Shown here: positions 8,638-20,038 of the stretch, piece after piece | Position numbering within the stretch: the stretch's first letter is position 1 | Layout: each line of letters opens with the position of its first letter | Source: an uncultured Tropicimonas sp. | Lineage (GTDB): Bacteria; Pseudomonadota; Alphaproteobacteria; Rhodobacterales; Rhodobacteraceae | Assembly (NCBI GenBank): GCA_947495685.1 | Contig: CANLZY010000013.1 | Coordinates: forward strand, 1-64,000 | Reading direction: 5' to 3' | DNA length: 64,000 bases | The notes under the pieces: model-generated | The model's input: the letters and a program-made list of their open reading frames with translations, nothing else | Databases searched by the model: none | What the model was told of the DNA's origin: nothing | Made by a program: the position numbers and the translations under genes

Positions 8638-10631
8638 CTACCTCCGTGCAAGCGTGGCTTTGGCCGCCGCAACAATCTGCGGCACCTGCGGGATCGCGGC
8701 CTGTTCGAGGTGGGCCGGATAGGGGATCGGCACTTCGGCCGAACAGACGCGTTCGACCGGCGCATCCATATGCCAGAACACCTGTTCGTGGATGCGGGCC
8801 GCGATTTCAGCCGAAAGCGAGCCGCTTTTCCAACCTTCGTCGACGATCACCGCACGCCGGGTGCGCCCGACCGAGGCCATGATCGTGGCATCGTCCAGCG
8901 GGCGCAGAACCCGCAGGTCGATCACCTCGGCCTCGATACCCTCGGCTGCCAGCACGTCGGCCGCCTCCAGCGCCTTGTGGAGCGACCCGCCATAGGTGAT
9001 GAGCGTGACGTCCTTGCCCTTGCGCCGGATTGCCGCCTTGGCGATGTCCACCGGTCCGGCATTGGTGTCCAGCGGTCCGGTGCGGTTGTAGAGCATGACG
9101 TTCTCGAAGATCAGCACCGGGTCCGGGTCTTCCAGCGCGGTCCAGAGCATGCCGCGGGCGTCCTCCAGCGTGGCCGGTGTCAGCACCTTCAGGCCCGGGA
9201 TATGGGCGAACCAGCCCTCCAGCGAATGCGAGTGCTGGGCGGCAAGTTGCTTGCCCGCGCCGGTGGCCATCCGGATCACCACCGGCACGCCAAACTGTCC
9301 GCCGGACATGTGGCGCACGGTTGCGGCGGTGTTGAGGATCTGGTCGAGCGCCAGCAGCGAGAAGTTCACCGTCATGACTTCGACGATGGGGCGCATGCCG
9401 GCGGCAGCCGCACCGATCCCGGCACCGGTGAACCCGGATTCGGACAGCGGCGTGTCGCGGATACGATCCTCGCCGAACTCTTCCATCAGCCCCTTGGAGA
9501 CAGCATAGCAACCGCCATAGGCCCCAACGTCCTCGCCCATCAGGAACACCCGGTCGTCGCGGATCATCGCATCGCGGATGCCCTGCTTGACGGCCTCGCG
9601 ATAGGTGACCTCCTCGGTCTGGCCGGATGGCGCGGCGGGCACCGGATCCGGGCGCGGCTCGGCCATCGTGTGGGTCAACAGGTCCGTTTCGGCTTCCCAC
9701 GTCCCGGCTTCGGCAAAGGCCACGGCCTGTGCAATTTCCGCGTCAACCGTCGCCTCGATACGGGCAACGTCCTCGGGGTGCAGCAATCCGTTCTCCAGCA
9801 ACCAGGTCTGGAACTGGAGAATGGGCCCGCGTTTGCGCCACGCCTCGATCTCTTCCTTTGTCCGATAGAGCTGAGCGTCGAACATCGAATGCGGCCGGAA
9901 CCGGTAGGTTCTGCATTCCAGGAACACCGGCTTGCCGGTTTCGCGGATGTGCCGGATGGCGGCCCGGGCCGCCGCCTCGACCGCGACCACATCCATCCCG
10001 TCCACCGCGTGGGCTTCCATCTTGTAGGCAGCCGCCTTGTCGTGGATGTCGGTCTCGGATTCATACCGCTCGATTGCGGTGCCCATGGCATAGCCGTTGT
10101 TCTCGCAGACAAACAGCACCGGCAGATCCCACAGCGCGGCGAGGTTCATCGCCTCGTGGAACTCGCCCTCGGCCACCGCGCCGTCGCCAAAGAAACAGGC
10201 GGTGACGTGGTTGTCGCCCCGCATCCTGTCCGCCAGCGCGATGCCCACGGCCAACGGCAACCCGCCGCCGACGATGGCATTGCCGCCATAGAAATTGGTC
10301 GCGGAGTCAAAGATATGCATCGACCCGCCGCGCCCGCCCGAGCAGCCCTCGGCCTTGCCGTACATCTCGGCCATCACCCGGTCCATCGGCACCCCGCGGG
10401 CCAGCGCCTGGCCGTGTTCGCGATAGGTGGCGACGATCTTGTCGTCGGGCTCAAGGACGGGGATCACCCCGGCGGCAATCGCCTCCTCTCCGTCATAAAG
10501 GTGGAGGAAGCCGCGGATCTTCTGCTGCTGATACAGTTCGGCGCATTTGTCCTCGAACTTCCGGATGCGGATCATGCCTGTCAGGAGCGACAGGACGTGG
10601 TCACGCGTGAGATGCGGTTTGTCGATCACGT

Positions 10632-10635
<4 letters not shown>
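8638..10635 (-). CDS. Fused E1 alpha-beta 2-oxoacid (pyruvate/acetoin-type) dehydrogenase
   Basis: One 665-aa chain joins both E1 subunits. The first half is an E1-alpha: [11 protein letters not shown], the [11 protein letters not shown] segment and the thiamine diphosphate motif beginning [15 protein letters not shown] and ending ENN. After a short Pro/Ala-rich linker near residues 330-345 comes an E1-beta: [44 protein letters not shown] and the C-terminal LRPLD with VDEGWKSGS. Alpha2-beta2 E1s of this kind usually come as two genes. Candidate substrates are pyruvate or acetoin; the adjacent acetyl-CoA-synthetase-like ligase and PEP synthase favour pyruvate. The ATG overlaps the ligase stop as ATGA. 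It does not look like the housekeeping pdhA-pdhB-pdhC arrangement. Confidence 0.88.
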
Positions 10636-12374
<1,739 letters not shown>

Positions 12375-12421
12375 GTCGGATTCCTCCCGACCAATTGTCG
12401 CACTTCAGAACGGGCTTCGCC

Positions 12422-12435
12422 ATGATTCACGTCAA
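12422..12435. promoter_or_regulatory. FNR/FixK-type box in the divergent ligase/hydrogenase promoter region
   Basis: ATGAT-TCAC-GTCAA matches TTGAT-N4-ATCAA at eight of ten positions. It is followed by CGCCAACGACCG, nearly the same flank as at the boxes before the ATPase and the PEP synthase. It lies 48 bases from the ligase start and 125 bases from the hydrogenase start, so one site could serve both directions. Confidence 0.6.
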
Positions 12436-12559
12436 CGCCAACGACCGCAGGATCGAGAACCATGGGGGTGGAGTCCCGAGGCAAACGATGTGGCCGCGAC
12501 TCGGGGAGGGAGGCAGGCGGCGGGAGCGCGACGGATCGCTCTCGCCGCTGGAGGACGTC

Positions 12560-13645
12560 ATGGCTGACGGGTACATTTTGCGCGATCCGCGCGCGTTGGT
12601 CGGTGCCTTGCTTGAGGCAGGGTGGCGGGTGATTGCGCCGCTTGAACGGGACGGATCGCTGACGCCAGAAGTGGTGTCAGCGCCAGACGAGCTTCCCTGC
12701 GGGCTTGTCGATATGCAGGCCCCCGGGGCCTATCGTTTGCAGCAACAGGACTCCGGGCGCTGGTTTGATGCCGTCGTAGGGGCTCAGGGGTGGAAGCGTT
12801 GGTTGCACCCGGCAGAGCGAAGACTCTGGACGGCCAGACGTGACGCCGACGGATTTTCCATCGCGCCCGCGGCGGAGGTATGGCCACCTACCGTGTTTTT
12901 TGGAGTACGTCCCTGCGATCTGGCCGCGATCGCGCGGCAGGCCGAGGTGTTCCGGCAGGCAGGCGATCCCGCCTATGGAGAACGGCTGGCGGCAACGCGG
13001 ATCGTGGCGGTCAACTGCACGCGGGTGGCAGAGACCTGTTTTTGCGCCTCGATGGGCACCGGGCCGGGGGTGTCGGCTGTGGTCGATGTTGCGTTGACCG
13101 AACTGGAACAGGGGCTGCTGGTCGATTGCGGCACGGCAAATGGAGCTGCGCTCCTGAGGGGGATGGATCTGGCGACGGCCGCCCCGGCGGACATCGCCGC
13201 CGCACGCGCCGCCGTGGAAGCCGCCGCGCGGGACCAGATCCGGGCCATGCCGCCCGACATTGCAGACCGTTTGCAAAGGGCCAGCGAGTCCCCACGCTGG
13301 CAAGAGATCGCGGCGCGTTGCCTGCATTGCGCCAATTGCACCCTTGTCTGCCCGACCTGTTTCTGCACCGACGTCACGGATCGCTCTGACCTTGCCGGGG
13401 ACCATGCCGAACGCTGGCAGCGGTGGGACAGCTGCTTTTCGCCCGAGTTCAGCTATCTGCACGGCGGGGCCGTCCGACGCAGCGTGGCGGCACGTTATCG
13501 CCAGTGGATAACGCACAAGCTCTCCACCTGGCATGACCAGTTCGGCACTTCCGGCTGCACAGGCTGCGGGCGCTGCATCACATGGTGTCCGGTGGGCATC
13601 GACCTGGTTGCGGAGGCACGGGCCTTCGCGGAGGAGGAGGCATAG
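12560..13645 (+). CDS. hydB: NiFe hydrogenase group 3b beta subunit (iron-sulfur, sulfite reductase A-like)
   Basis: This 361-aa protein belongs to the family of sulfhydrogenase beta subunit and anaerobic sulfite reductase subunit A. Two 4Fe-4S ferredoxin motifs are visible near the C-terminus: [16 protein letters not shown] and [17 protein letters not shown] further [18 protein letters not shown] segment is typical of the family. It would relay electrons between the flavin (gamma) and small (delta) subunits in a soluble cytoplasmic complex. The ATG was chosen because GGAGG sits six bases before it; the open frame reaches further upstream without coding character. It is first of six tightly packed genes (this subunit, cNMP-binding protein, gamma, delta, alpha, protease). 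Confidence 0.88.
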   Translation: MADGYILRDPRALVGALLEAGWRVIAPLERDGSLTPEVVSAPDELPCGLVDMQAPGAYRLQQQDSGRWFDAVVGAQGWKRWLHPAERRLWTARRDADGFSIAPAAEVWPPTVFFGVRPCDLAAIARQAEVFRQAGDPAYGERLAATRIVAVNCTRVAETCFCASMGTGPGVSAVVDVALTELEQGLLVDCGTANGAALLRGMDLATAAPADIAAARAAVEAAARDQIRAMPPDIADRLQRASESPRWQEIAARCLHCANCTLVCPTCFCTDVTDRSDLAGDHAERWQRWDSCFSPEFSYLHGGAVRRSVAARYRQWITHKLSTWHDQFGTSGCTGCGRCITWCPVGIDLVAEARAFAEEEA

Positions 13646-13648
13646 ACC

Positions 13649-14119
13649 ATGGACATCCAGAGCATTCAGGACCTTCTGACGGAGCACCCGATCCTGGGGC
13701 GTTTCGATACTGCATCGCGGGAACTTCTGGTCGGCTGTGCCCGCAATCACCATTTCGGGGCCGGGGAAATGATCCAGACAGAGGGCGATCCCGCCGACCT
13801 CGTGCATGTGCTGCGCAAAGGGGATGTCGCAATCGAGATCGCGGCGGCGCATCTTGCCCCTGTCATCGTCGAGACAGTGCATGGCGGCGATATTCTGGGG
13901 TGGGGCTGGCTGATCCCGCCCTATCGGACCATGTACGACGCCCGCGCCCTGACCGAGGTCAGCTGTGTCAGCCTCGACGCGGCCTGTCTGCGCGGGAAAT
14001 GCGACGACAACCCGATGCTGGGCTACCAGATGTTCAAGTACTGGCTGCCGCATCTGGCGGCCCGGTTCCGGGCGCAGCGGTTGCAGGTGGTCGATCTGTA
14101 TGGCGAAGGCCGTGACTGA
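13649..14119 (+). CDS. Stand-alone cyclic nucleotide-binding-domain protein within the hydrogenase operon
   Basis: This 156-aa protein consists essentially of one cNMP-binding beta-roll (residues about 15-120: [20 protein letters not shown], then [13 protein letters not shown]). It has no helix-turn-helix after it, unlike Crp/Fnr regulators. It is embedded between the beta and gamma subunit genes, three bases after the former and overlapping the latter. A regulatory or assembly role for the complex is plausible; direct DNA binding is unlikely. The [16 protein letters not shown] stretch replaces the usual phosphate-binding cassette residues, so cAMP binding itself is doubtful. Confidence 0.8.
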   Translation: MDIQSIQDLLTEHPILGRFDTASRELLVGCARNHHFGAGEMIQTEGDPADLVHVLRKGDVAIEIAAAHLAPVIVETVHGGDILGWGWLIPPYRTMYDARALTEVSCVSLDAACLRGKCDDNPMLGYQMFKYWLPHLAARFRAQRLQVVDLYGEGRD

Positions 14120-14957
14120 CCAGGCCAGAATATCCAGCTCACTCTTGCCGCGGAGGTTCCGGGTCCAACAGGCCTGGCCGGAGTCGGCGACGATTACCTC
14201 GCTCGCCCTGTCGCCGCTGGAGGGGCCGGTGCCGTCGTTCCGGGCCGGGCAGTTCAACATGCTCTATGCTTTCGGGGTGGGCGAGGCCGCGATTTCGATC
14301 TGCGGCGACCCTGACAGTGGAGACCTGTTGCACACGATCCAGAATGTCGGGCCGGTGTCCGGCGCGTTGTGCGACCTGATGGCAGGGGATGTTGTGGGGG
14401 TGCGGGGGCCATTCGGGTCTGGCTGGCCCTTGGCCGACCAGAGCGGGCGCGACCTGTTGTTCGTGGCAGGAGGGCTTGGCCTTGCGCCGCTTCGACCGGC
14501 GATCCTGCAGGCACTGGCCATGCGGGACACCTTCCGATCCGTCACGTTGCTGGTGGGCGCGCGATCCCCGACGGACCTGCTGTATCCGGCGCAACTCGCC
14601 GATTGGGCGGCAGGTGACGGGTTGGAGCTGGCCATAACCGTCGACCGGGGGCCGCCGGGATGGACCGGAATGGTCGGCGTCGTCACCAACCAGCTTGCGC
14701 GGGCCTTGCAGGGGCGCGACCCGGCCAGTGTGAGCGCCTGTGTCTGCGGGCCCGAGATCATGATGCGCCACACCTGCCTGACGCTGTGCGACGCCGGCGT
14801 GCCAGCCGCTGCACAGTGGATCAGCCTGGAGCGCAACATGAAATGCGCCATCGGCACCTGCGGGCATTGCCAGTTCGGCGCCGATTTCGTCTGCCGCGAT
14901 GGTCCGGTGTTTCGATGGGACAAGGTCGCGGCGCGTCTCAGGATTGCGGAGATCTGA
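14100..14957 (+). CDS. hydG: NiFe hydrogenase group 3b gamma subunit (FAD/NAD(P)-binding reductase)
   Basis: This 285-aa protein has the ferredoxin-NADP-reductase fold of the sulfhydrogenase gamma subunit. An FAD domain (FRAGQFNMLYAFGVGEAAISI) is followed by an NAD(P) domain (LLFVAGGLGLAPLRPAI). The C-terminal [2Fe-2S] motif is CAIGTCGHCQFGADFVC. It exchanges electrons between NAD(P)H and the iron-sulfur relay. Two starts are possible, ATG at 14100 and GTG at 14112. Both overlap the preceding gene, which suggests translational coupling. DHOD electron-transfer PyrK-like proteins share the fold, but the operon settles the role. Confidence 0.87.
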   Translation: MAKAVTDQARISSSLLPRRFRVQQAWPESATITSLALSPLEGPVPSFRAGQFNMLYAFGVGEAAISICGDPDSGDLLHTIQNVGPVSGALCDLMAGDVVGVRGPFGSGWPLADQSGRDLLFVAGGLGLAPLRPAILQALAMRDTFRSVTLLVGARSPTDLLYPAQLADWAAGDGLELAITVDRGPPGWTGMVGVVTNQLARALQGRDPASVSACVCGPEIMMRHTCLTLCDAGVPAAAQWISLERNMKCAIGTCGHCQFGADFVCRDGPVFRWDKVAARLRIAEI

Positions 14958-14959
14958 GC

Positions 14960-15727
14960 ATGGAACGACCCCGGATCGCGATTTGGAAGTTTGCCTCCTG
15001 CGACGGGTGCCAACTGGCGTTGCTCGATTGCGAAGACGACCTGCTCGCGCTCGCCGGGGTGATCCGAATCGCGCATTTTCCCGAAGCCAGCAGTCGGACC
15101 GAGGAGGGTCCCTACGATATCTCCTTTGTCGAAGGCTCGATCACGACGGAAGAGGATGTCCGCCGCATCCAGGAGATCCGCGCGGCTTCGGCGGTGCTGG
15201 TGGCGATCGGCGCCTGTGCAACAGCGGGCGGTATCCAGGCGTTGCGCAACACGATGGACCTTGGGGACCTGTCCGCCGCAGTCTATCCCGAGCCCGGTTG
15301 GCTCGACGTGCTCGCCACATCGACACCCATCGCCGATCACGTGACCGTGGATGCGGAACTGCGGGGGTGCCCGGTGTCCAAGGTGCAGCTTGTGGAGTTC
15401 ATCGCCGCGACCTTGGCAGGGCGGACGCCGGACCTGCCGGATGTCTCGCAATGCGTCGAGTGCAAGCGCGCGGGATCGATCTGCGTGATGGTCGCGGCGG
15501 GCATTCCCTGCCTTGGGCCGGTCACCCGGGCAGGTTGCGGAAACCTGTGCCCCCGCATCGGGCGAGGGTGCTACGGCTGTTTTGGGCCGGTCACGGGTGC
15601 CAATTGCGCGGCCTTGACGGCGCAACTGCGCGGCCTTGGTCTCGATGAGGCGGCGATTGGCGCGCTGTATCGGAGCTTCAATGCCGGGGCGGCGGCGTTT
15701 GCCACGGAGGCCAAGGCCGATGTCTGA
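14960..15727 (+). CDS. hydD: NiFe hydrogenase group 3b delta (small) subunit
   Basis: The 255-aa small subunit carries the cysteine pattern for iron-sulfur clusters: CDGCQLALLDCE at the N-terminus, GACATAGG, the GCPVSK segment, and the C-terminal CVECKRAGSICVM, CLGPVTRAGCGNLC and GCYGCFGP. There is no Tat signal peptide, which fits a cytoplasmic group 3 enzyme. It passes electrons between the NiFe site of the alpha subunit and the beta subunit. The start lies two bases after the gamma stop, and its end overlaps the alpha start by eight bases. All expected ligands appear intact, in contrast to the wrecked maturation genes to the left. Confidence 0.9.
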   Translation: MERPRIAIWKFASCDGCQLALLDCEDDLLALAGVIRIAHFPEASSRTEEGPYDISFVEGSITTEEDVRRIQEIRAASAVLVAIGACATAGGIQALRNTMDLGDLSAAVYPEPGWLDVLATSTPIADHVTVDAELRGCPVSKVQLVEFIAATLAGRTPDLPDVSQCVECKRAGSICVMVAAGIPCLGPVTRAGCGNLCPRIGRGCYGCFGPVTGANCAALTAQLRGLGLDEAAIGALYRSFNAGAAAFATEAKADV

Positions 15728-17009
15728 ACGTACCATCACGGTCAAGGTGCTGGCGCGCGTGGAGGGCGAAGGGGCGTTGCACATCCGCATGCGCGGCGAC
15801 GATGTGGAGATCGCCGAATTCAGGATCTTTGAACCGCCACGGTTTTTCGAAGGTCTGATGCGTGGTCGGCAGGCCAGCGAGGCGCCCGACATCACCAGCC
15901 GCATCTGCGGGATCTGCCCTGTCGCCTATATTTCCAGCGCCAGTCAGGCCGTCGAGCAGGCCTATGGGATTGAGATATCGCCGGAAATCGCTGCCCTGCG
16001 CCGCTTGATGTATTGCGGCGAGTGGATCCAGAGCCATGTGCTGCACGCCGCGATGCTGCATGCGCCGGACTTCCTTGGGCTGCACGACATCATCGCCATG
16101 TCAGAAGTGGAACCTGATCTGGTGCGTCAGGCGCTGCGCCTGAAAAAGCTCGGCAATAGCCTGATGGAAGTTGTCGGTGGGCGTGCGGTGCATCCGGTCA
16201 ACACCCGCGTCGGCGGGTTCTTCAAGGCACCGCCCGTCGCGGAGATCGCGGCGTTGATCCCGGAGCTGCTCTGGGGGATCGACGCGGCTCGGGAATTGGC
16301 ACTGCGGTTTTCGGCTTTCGAGTTTCCGCCCGACGCTGGCGCGTATACCTTTGTCGCACTGGTGCATCCGGAGGTCTATCCGATCGAAACCGGGCGGATC
16401 GCCTCGAGCACCGGCCTTGATATCCCGGTGGAAGCGTTCCACGAGCATTTCCTGGAGGAACAGGTAGAACGATCGACAGCCCTGCACGGACGGATGCGGG
16501 ATGGCCGGGCGTATCTGGTCGGCCCGTTGGCGCGCTATGCCCTCAACCGGGAGCGTCTGACACCGTCGGCGCGGGAGACAGCCGAGGCCTGCGGTCTGGG
16601 CGCTGTCGAGCGCAACCCGTTCCGGTCGATCCTCGTGCGGATGGTCGAGGTCCAGTACGCCTGCGAAGAGGCATTGCGCCTTGCTCGGGCCTATGTGCCG
16701 CCCGATCCGCCGGCCGTGACGGCGCCGGTCCGGGAGGGCACCGGTCAGGGCTGCACCGAGGCGCCACGGGGCCTTTGCCATCATCGATACCAGATCGACG
16801 CAGACGGGCGAATTCTCGACGCGACCATCGTGCCGCCAACGTCGCAGAACCAACCACAGATCGAGGCCGACCTGCTGCGGGTGGTGCGGCAATCGCGCGA
16901 TCTGGACGATGCCGCCCTGCAATGGCGGTGCGAGCAGACGATCCGCAACTACGATCCCTGCATCTCCTGCGCGACGCATTTCTTGACCCTGACGGTCGAC
17001 CGTGACTGA
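15720..17009 (+). CDS. hydA: NiFe hydrogenase group 3b alpha (large, catalytic) subunit
   Basis: This 429-aa large subunit has both nickel-binding motifs, RICGICPVAYISSASQ (N-terminal) and DPCISCATH (C-terminal), so all four Ni/Fe cysteines are present. Nine residues follow the His of DPCISCATH, the expected peptide removed by the protease encoded next. Start VKVLARVEGEGALHI is the usual RVEGEG region. Overall architecture matches sulfhydrogenase / NADP-reducing group 3b enzymes (H2 + NADP+ to NADPH + H+, reversible). Fe(CN)2CO assembly needs HypCDEF, but only remnants of those are seen here, so intact copies must lie elsewhere if the enzyme works. Confidence 0.92.
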   Translation: MSERTITVKVLARVEGEGALHIRMRGDDVEIAEFRIFEPPRFFEGLMRGRQASEAPDITSRICGICPVAYISSASQAVEQAYGIEISPEIAALRRLMYCGEWIQSHVLHAAMLHAPDFLGLHDIIAMSEVEPDLVRQALRLKKLGNSLMEVVGGRAVHPVNTRVGGFFKAPPVAEIAALIPELLWGIDAARELALRFSAFEFPPDAGAYTFVALVHPEVYPIETGRIASSTGLDIPVEAFHEHFLEEQVERSTALHGRMRDGRAYLVGPLARYALNRERLTPSARETAEACGLGAVERNPFRSILVRMVEVQYACEEALRLARAYVPPDPPAVTAPVREGTGQGCTEAPRGLCHHRYQIDADGRILDATIVPPTSQNQPQIEADLLRVVRQSRDLDDAALQWRCEQTIRNYDPCISCATHFLTLTVDRD

Positions 17010-17451
17010 CCGCACGCTGCACATCGGTCTCGGCAACCCGATGCGGCGGGACGACGGCGTCGGCCCGTGGCTGGCAGGCAGGTTGGCCGAGGGCGGGCTG
17101 CGGGCACGCGAATGGCCGGGGGATGGGAGCGGTCTGATCGACCTGTTTGCCGCCGAGCCACACATCGTGTTGATCGACGCCACCCGCAGCGGCGCCTCGC
17201 CGGGTACCGTGCACAGGCTCGACGCGGTACGGACCCTGATCCCGCGCCCATTGTTCCACAATTCCACCCACGAGTTCGGTCTTGCCGAGGCGGTCGAGGT
17301 GGCACGGCGGTTGGGTCAGTTGCCGGACAGCCTGATCGTGCTTGGAATCGAGGGCGCGGATTTCACCTTCGGCGCAGGGCTGTCGCCCGCCGTGCAGGGT
17401 GCGGCTCAGAGGCTGAAGGCAGAACTGCTTGGCCCGACGGCGACCCGATGA
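17002..17451 (+). CDS. Hydrogenase maturation endopeptidase (HycI/HyaD family)
   Basis: This 149-aa protease has the family start LHIGLGNPMRRDDGVG (G-N-x-x-R-x-DDGVG, with the nickel-sensing acidic residue), VLIDATRSG, and a His in FHNSTHEFGL. It clips the C-terminal peptide off the alpha subunit after nickel insertion. It starts at a GTG that overlaps the alpha stop by eight bases and closes the operon. The reading frame is intact, so it has not shared the decay of the upstream hyp remnants. Confidence 0.88.
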   Translation: MTDRTLHIGLGNPMRRDDGVGPWLAGRLAEGGLRAREWPGDGSGLIDLFAAEPHIVLIDATRSGASPGTVHRLDAVRTLIPRPLFHNSTHEFGLAEAVEVARRLGQLPDSLIVLGIEGADFTFGAGLSPAVQGAAQRLKAELLGPTATR

Positions 17452-17504
17452 CGAAACGGAAACTCGATTTCTTGCTGTTCCAGTCAACGATTGTCGCCTG
17501 TTCC

Positions 17505-17518
17505 ATGACCGTGATCAA
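17505..17518. promoter_or_regulatory. FNR/FixK-type box upstream of PEP synthase
   Basis: ATGAC-CGTG-ATCAA matches TTGAT-N4-ATCAA at eight of ten positions. The flank CGCCAGCGACGG resembles the flank of the box at 12422 (CGCCAACGACCG). It sits 70 bases before the PEP synthase start, in the only spacer after the hydrogenase operon. Confidence 0.6.
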
Positions 17519-17588
17519 CGCCAGCGACGGCGCCTTGAGATAAAGTTCTGAGCGGGAGGCCACACGTCGGTCTCAAGGAGGAATGGTC

Positions 17589-19973
17589 ATGCAAGAGAGA
17601 GATGACACACTGGTCTGGTTCGAGGTTCTGGGGCGCGATGACGTTGCCAGGGTCGGTGGAAAGAACGCCTCGCTTGGTGAAATGGTACGCTCTCTCGGAG
17701 AGAAAGGCATCCGGGTCCCGCCGGGTTTCGCAACGACGTCGGGAACCTATCGGCGCTACATCCAGGAGAACGATCTGCACAAGGCGATTGCCACCTACCT
17801 TGAGGATCTGGAGCGCGAGCGGATCACGCTGCAGGAAGCGGGCAGCCGCATCCGGGCCGAGATCCGGTCCGGCACCTGGCCCGATGACATCGCGGCCGAT
17901 ATCCAGGCCGCCTATCGTGTGCTTGGCGAACGGGCAGGGGTGGCCGAGCCATCGGTGGCTGTGCGGTCCAGTGCAACGGCCGAAGACCTGCCGGATGCCA
18001 GCTTTGCCGGTCAGCAGGAGACGTTCCTCAACGTACGCGGAGAAGAGGCGCTGTTGCGGGCCTGCCGCCATTGCTTCGCTTCGCTGTTCACCGACCGGGC
18101 GATTTCCTATCGCACGACCAAGGGGTTCGACCATTTGGCCGTGGCGCTGTCCATCGGCGTACAGCTTATGGTGCGCTCCGACACTGGTGGTTCGGGCGTC
18201 ATGTTCAGCCTCGACACCGAATCCGGGTTTGACAAGGTGGTGCTGATCAACGCGGCTTGGGGATTGGGCGAAAACGTTGTTCAGGGCGCTGTCGATCCGG
18301 ACGAATATCAGGTCTACAAACCCTTCCTCGACCGGCCCGGCATCACGCCGATCCTCAAGAAGACCCTTGGCGCCAAGGAGATCAAGATGATCTACGGCGG
18401 TGCAACGGGGGCCAAGACACGCAACGTGGCAACCTCCTTGCGCGAACGGGCACAGTTTGTCCTGTCCAACGACGAGATCCTCGAACTTGCCCGGATGGCC
18501 TGCACGATCGAGGATCACTACGGCCAGCCTATGGACATGGAATGGGCCCGCGACGGCGACACTGACGAGATGTACATCGTTCAGGCCCGTCCCGAGACGG
18601 TCCAGTCCCGCGACGTTGGCGCGACGATGAAATCCTACACGATGAAGAAGGCCGGCAAGAAGCTGTTGGACGGGTTGAGCGTCGGCATGTCCGTTGCCAC
18701 GGGCGAGGTCTGCCTGATCGACTCCGCAGCGGATATCGAGCGCTTCGTCGATGGCGCGATCCTCGTCACCACGATCACCGACCCGGATTGGGTTCCGATC
18801 ATGAAGCGGGCGGCAGCGATCATTACCGACCATGGCGGTCGGACCTCGCATGCCGCCATCGTTAGCCGCGAGCTTGGCTTGCCCGCCATCGTCGGGACCG
18901 GCGATGCGACCAGGTTGTTGCACGACGGCCAGATGGTGACCGTGAACTGTTCCGAGGGCGACCGCGGCACAGTTTATGAAGGCAAGGCCGAGATCGAGGT
19001 CGAAGAAACCGTGCTGGACTCGGTGCCCGAAACCCGGACCAAGGTGATGCTCAACCTGGCCAACCCCGGTGCGGCCATGCGCTGGTGGCGGTTGCCTGCT
19101 GACGGTGTCGGGCTGGCCCGGATGGAGTTTGTCATCAACAACGAGATCAAGGTCCACCCGCTGGCCCTGACCCGCTACGACGAGTTGAGATCGGAGGAGG
19201 ACAAGCTCGCCATCGACACGCTGACCCAGGGCTATGCTGACCGGACGGAGTTTTTCGTCGAGCGGCTGGCGATGGGGCTGAGTTGCATTGCGGCCACCTG
19301 GTATCCGAATCCGACGATCGTTCGCATGAGCGATTTCAAGACCAACGAATACGCCCGCCTGCTCGGGGGGGCACAGTTCGAGCCGGATGAGGAAAACCCG
19401 ATGATCGGGTTCCGGGGTGCCTCGCGGTACTATTCGGACCTGTACCGGGACGGGTTCGCGCTGGAATGTCAGGCGATCCGTCGCCTGCGCGAGACGATGG
19501 GGTTCGACAACGTCGTCGTGATGATCCCCTTCTGCCGCTCGCCCGAAGAGGCCGACAAGGTGCTGGCGGTGATGGCCGAAAACGGGCTCGTGCGGGGCGA
19601 AAACGGCATGGAGGTCTACGTCATGTGCGAGATCCCCTCCAACGTGATCGTTGCAGAGGAGTTTGCCAAGCGGTTCGACGGGTTCTCCATCGGGTCTAAC
19701 GACCTGACGCAACTGACTCTGGGCATCGACCGCGACAGCGCCGAATTGGCCTATCTGTTCCGCGAACGGGACCCGGCCGTGTTGTGGATGATCGAAACCG
19801 TCATCCAGAAGGCGCGCAAGGCAGGGGCCAAGATCGGCTTGTGCGGACAGGCGCCCAGCAACACGCCCGATTTCGCGCGCTTCCTTGTTGCCGCCGGGAT
19901 CGACTCCATTTCGGTCACACCGGACAGCTTTGTTGCGGTGAAACGCAATGTCATGGAGGCAGAGCGCGGGTGA
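17589..19973 (+). CDS. ppsA: Phosphoenolpyruvate synthase (pyruvate, water dikinase)
   Basis: This 794-aa enzyme converts pyruvate + ATP + water to PEP + AMP + phosphate. The N-terminal ATP-grasp domain shows VGGKNASLGEM and VAVRSSATAEDLPDASFAGQ. The central swivelling phosphohistidine domain has GGRTSHAAIVSRELG. The C-terminal TIM barrel ends with IGLCGQAPSNTPDFA (catalytic Cys). Of two adjacent ATGs the second fits the AAGGAGGA ribosome site best (about seven bases). An FNR-like box precedes it, so it may be co-controlled with the hydrogenase and the 2-oxoacid dehydrogenase operon. Together these could set carbon flow between pyruvate, PEP and acetyl-CoA when oxygen falls. It is convergent with the ABC permease gene. 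Confidence 0.93.
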   Translation: MQERDDTLVWFEVLGRDDVARVGGKNASLGEMVRSLGEKGIRVPPGFATTSGTYRRYIQENDLHKAIATYLEDLERERITLQEAGSRIRAEIRSGTWPDDIAADIQAAYRVLGERAGVAEPSVAVRSSATAEDLPDASFAGQQETFLNVRGEEALLRACRHCFASLFTDRAISYRTTKGFDHLAVALSIGVQLMVRSDTGGSGVMFSLDTESGFDKVVLINAAWGLGENVVQGAVDPDEYQVYKPFLDRPGITPILKKTLGAKEIKMIYGGATGAKTRNVATSLRERAQFVLSNDEILELARMACTIEDHYGQPMDMEWARDGDTDEMYIVQARPETVQSRDVGATMKSYTMKKAGKKLLDGLSVGMSVATGEVCLIDSAADIERFVDGAILVTTITDPDWVPIMKRAAAIITDHGGRTSHAAIVSRELGLPAIVGTGDATRLLHDGQMVTVNCSEGDRGTVYEGKAEIEVEETVLDSVPETRTKVMLNLANPGAAMRWWRLPADGVGLARMEFVINNEIKVHPLALTRYDELRSEEDKLAIDTLTQGYADRTEFFVERLAMGLSCIAATWYPNPTIVRMSDFKTNEYARLLGGAQFEPDEENPMIGFRGASRYYSDLYRDGFALECQAIRRLRETMGFDNVVVMIPFCRSPEEADKVLAVMAENGLVRGENGMEVYVMCEIPSNVIVAEEFAKRFDGFSIGSNDLTQLTLGIDRDSAELAYLFRERDPAVLWMIETVIQKARKAGAKIGLCGQAPSNTPDFARFLVAAGIDSISVTPDSFVAVKRNVMEAERG

Positions 19974-20038
19974 CCGCGATCAGGGTGTAGAAAAACGCGA
20001 GGCGCGTCTCTTTGGGACGGTCCTCCGCTTGGCGGAAC

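Noticed and set aside
17484-19712. 742-residue minus-strand open frame over the PEP synthase
   Set aside because: It is a shadow of a conserved enzyme, with no independent features.
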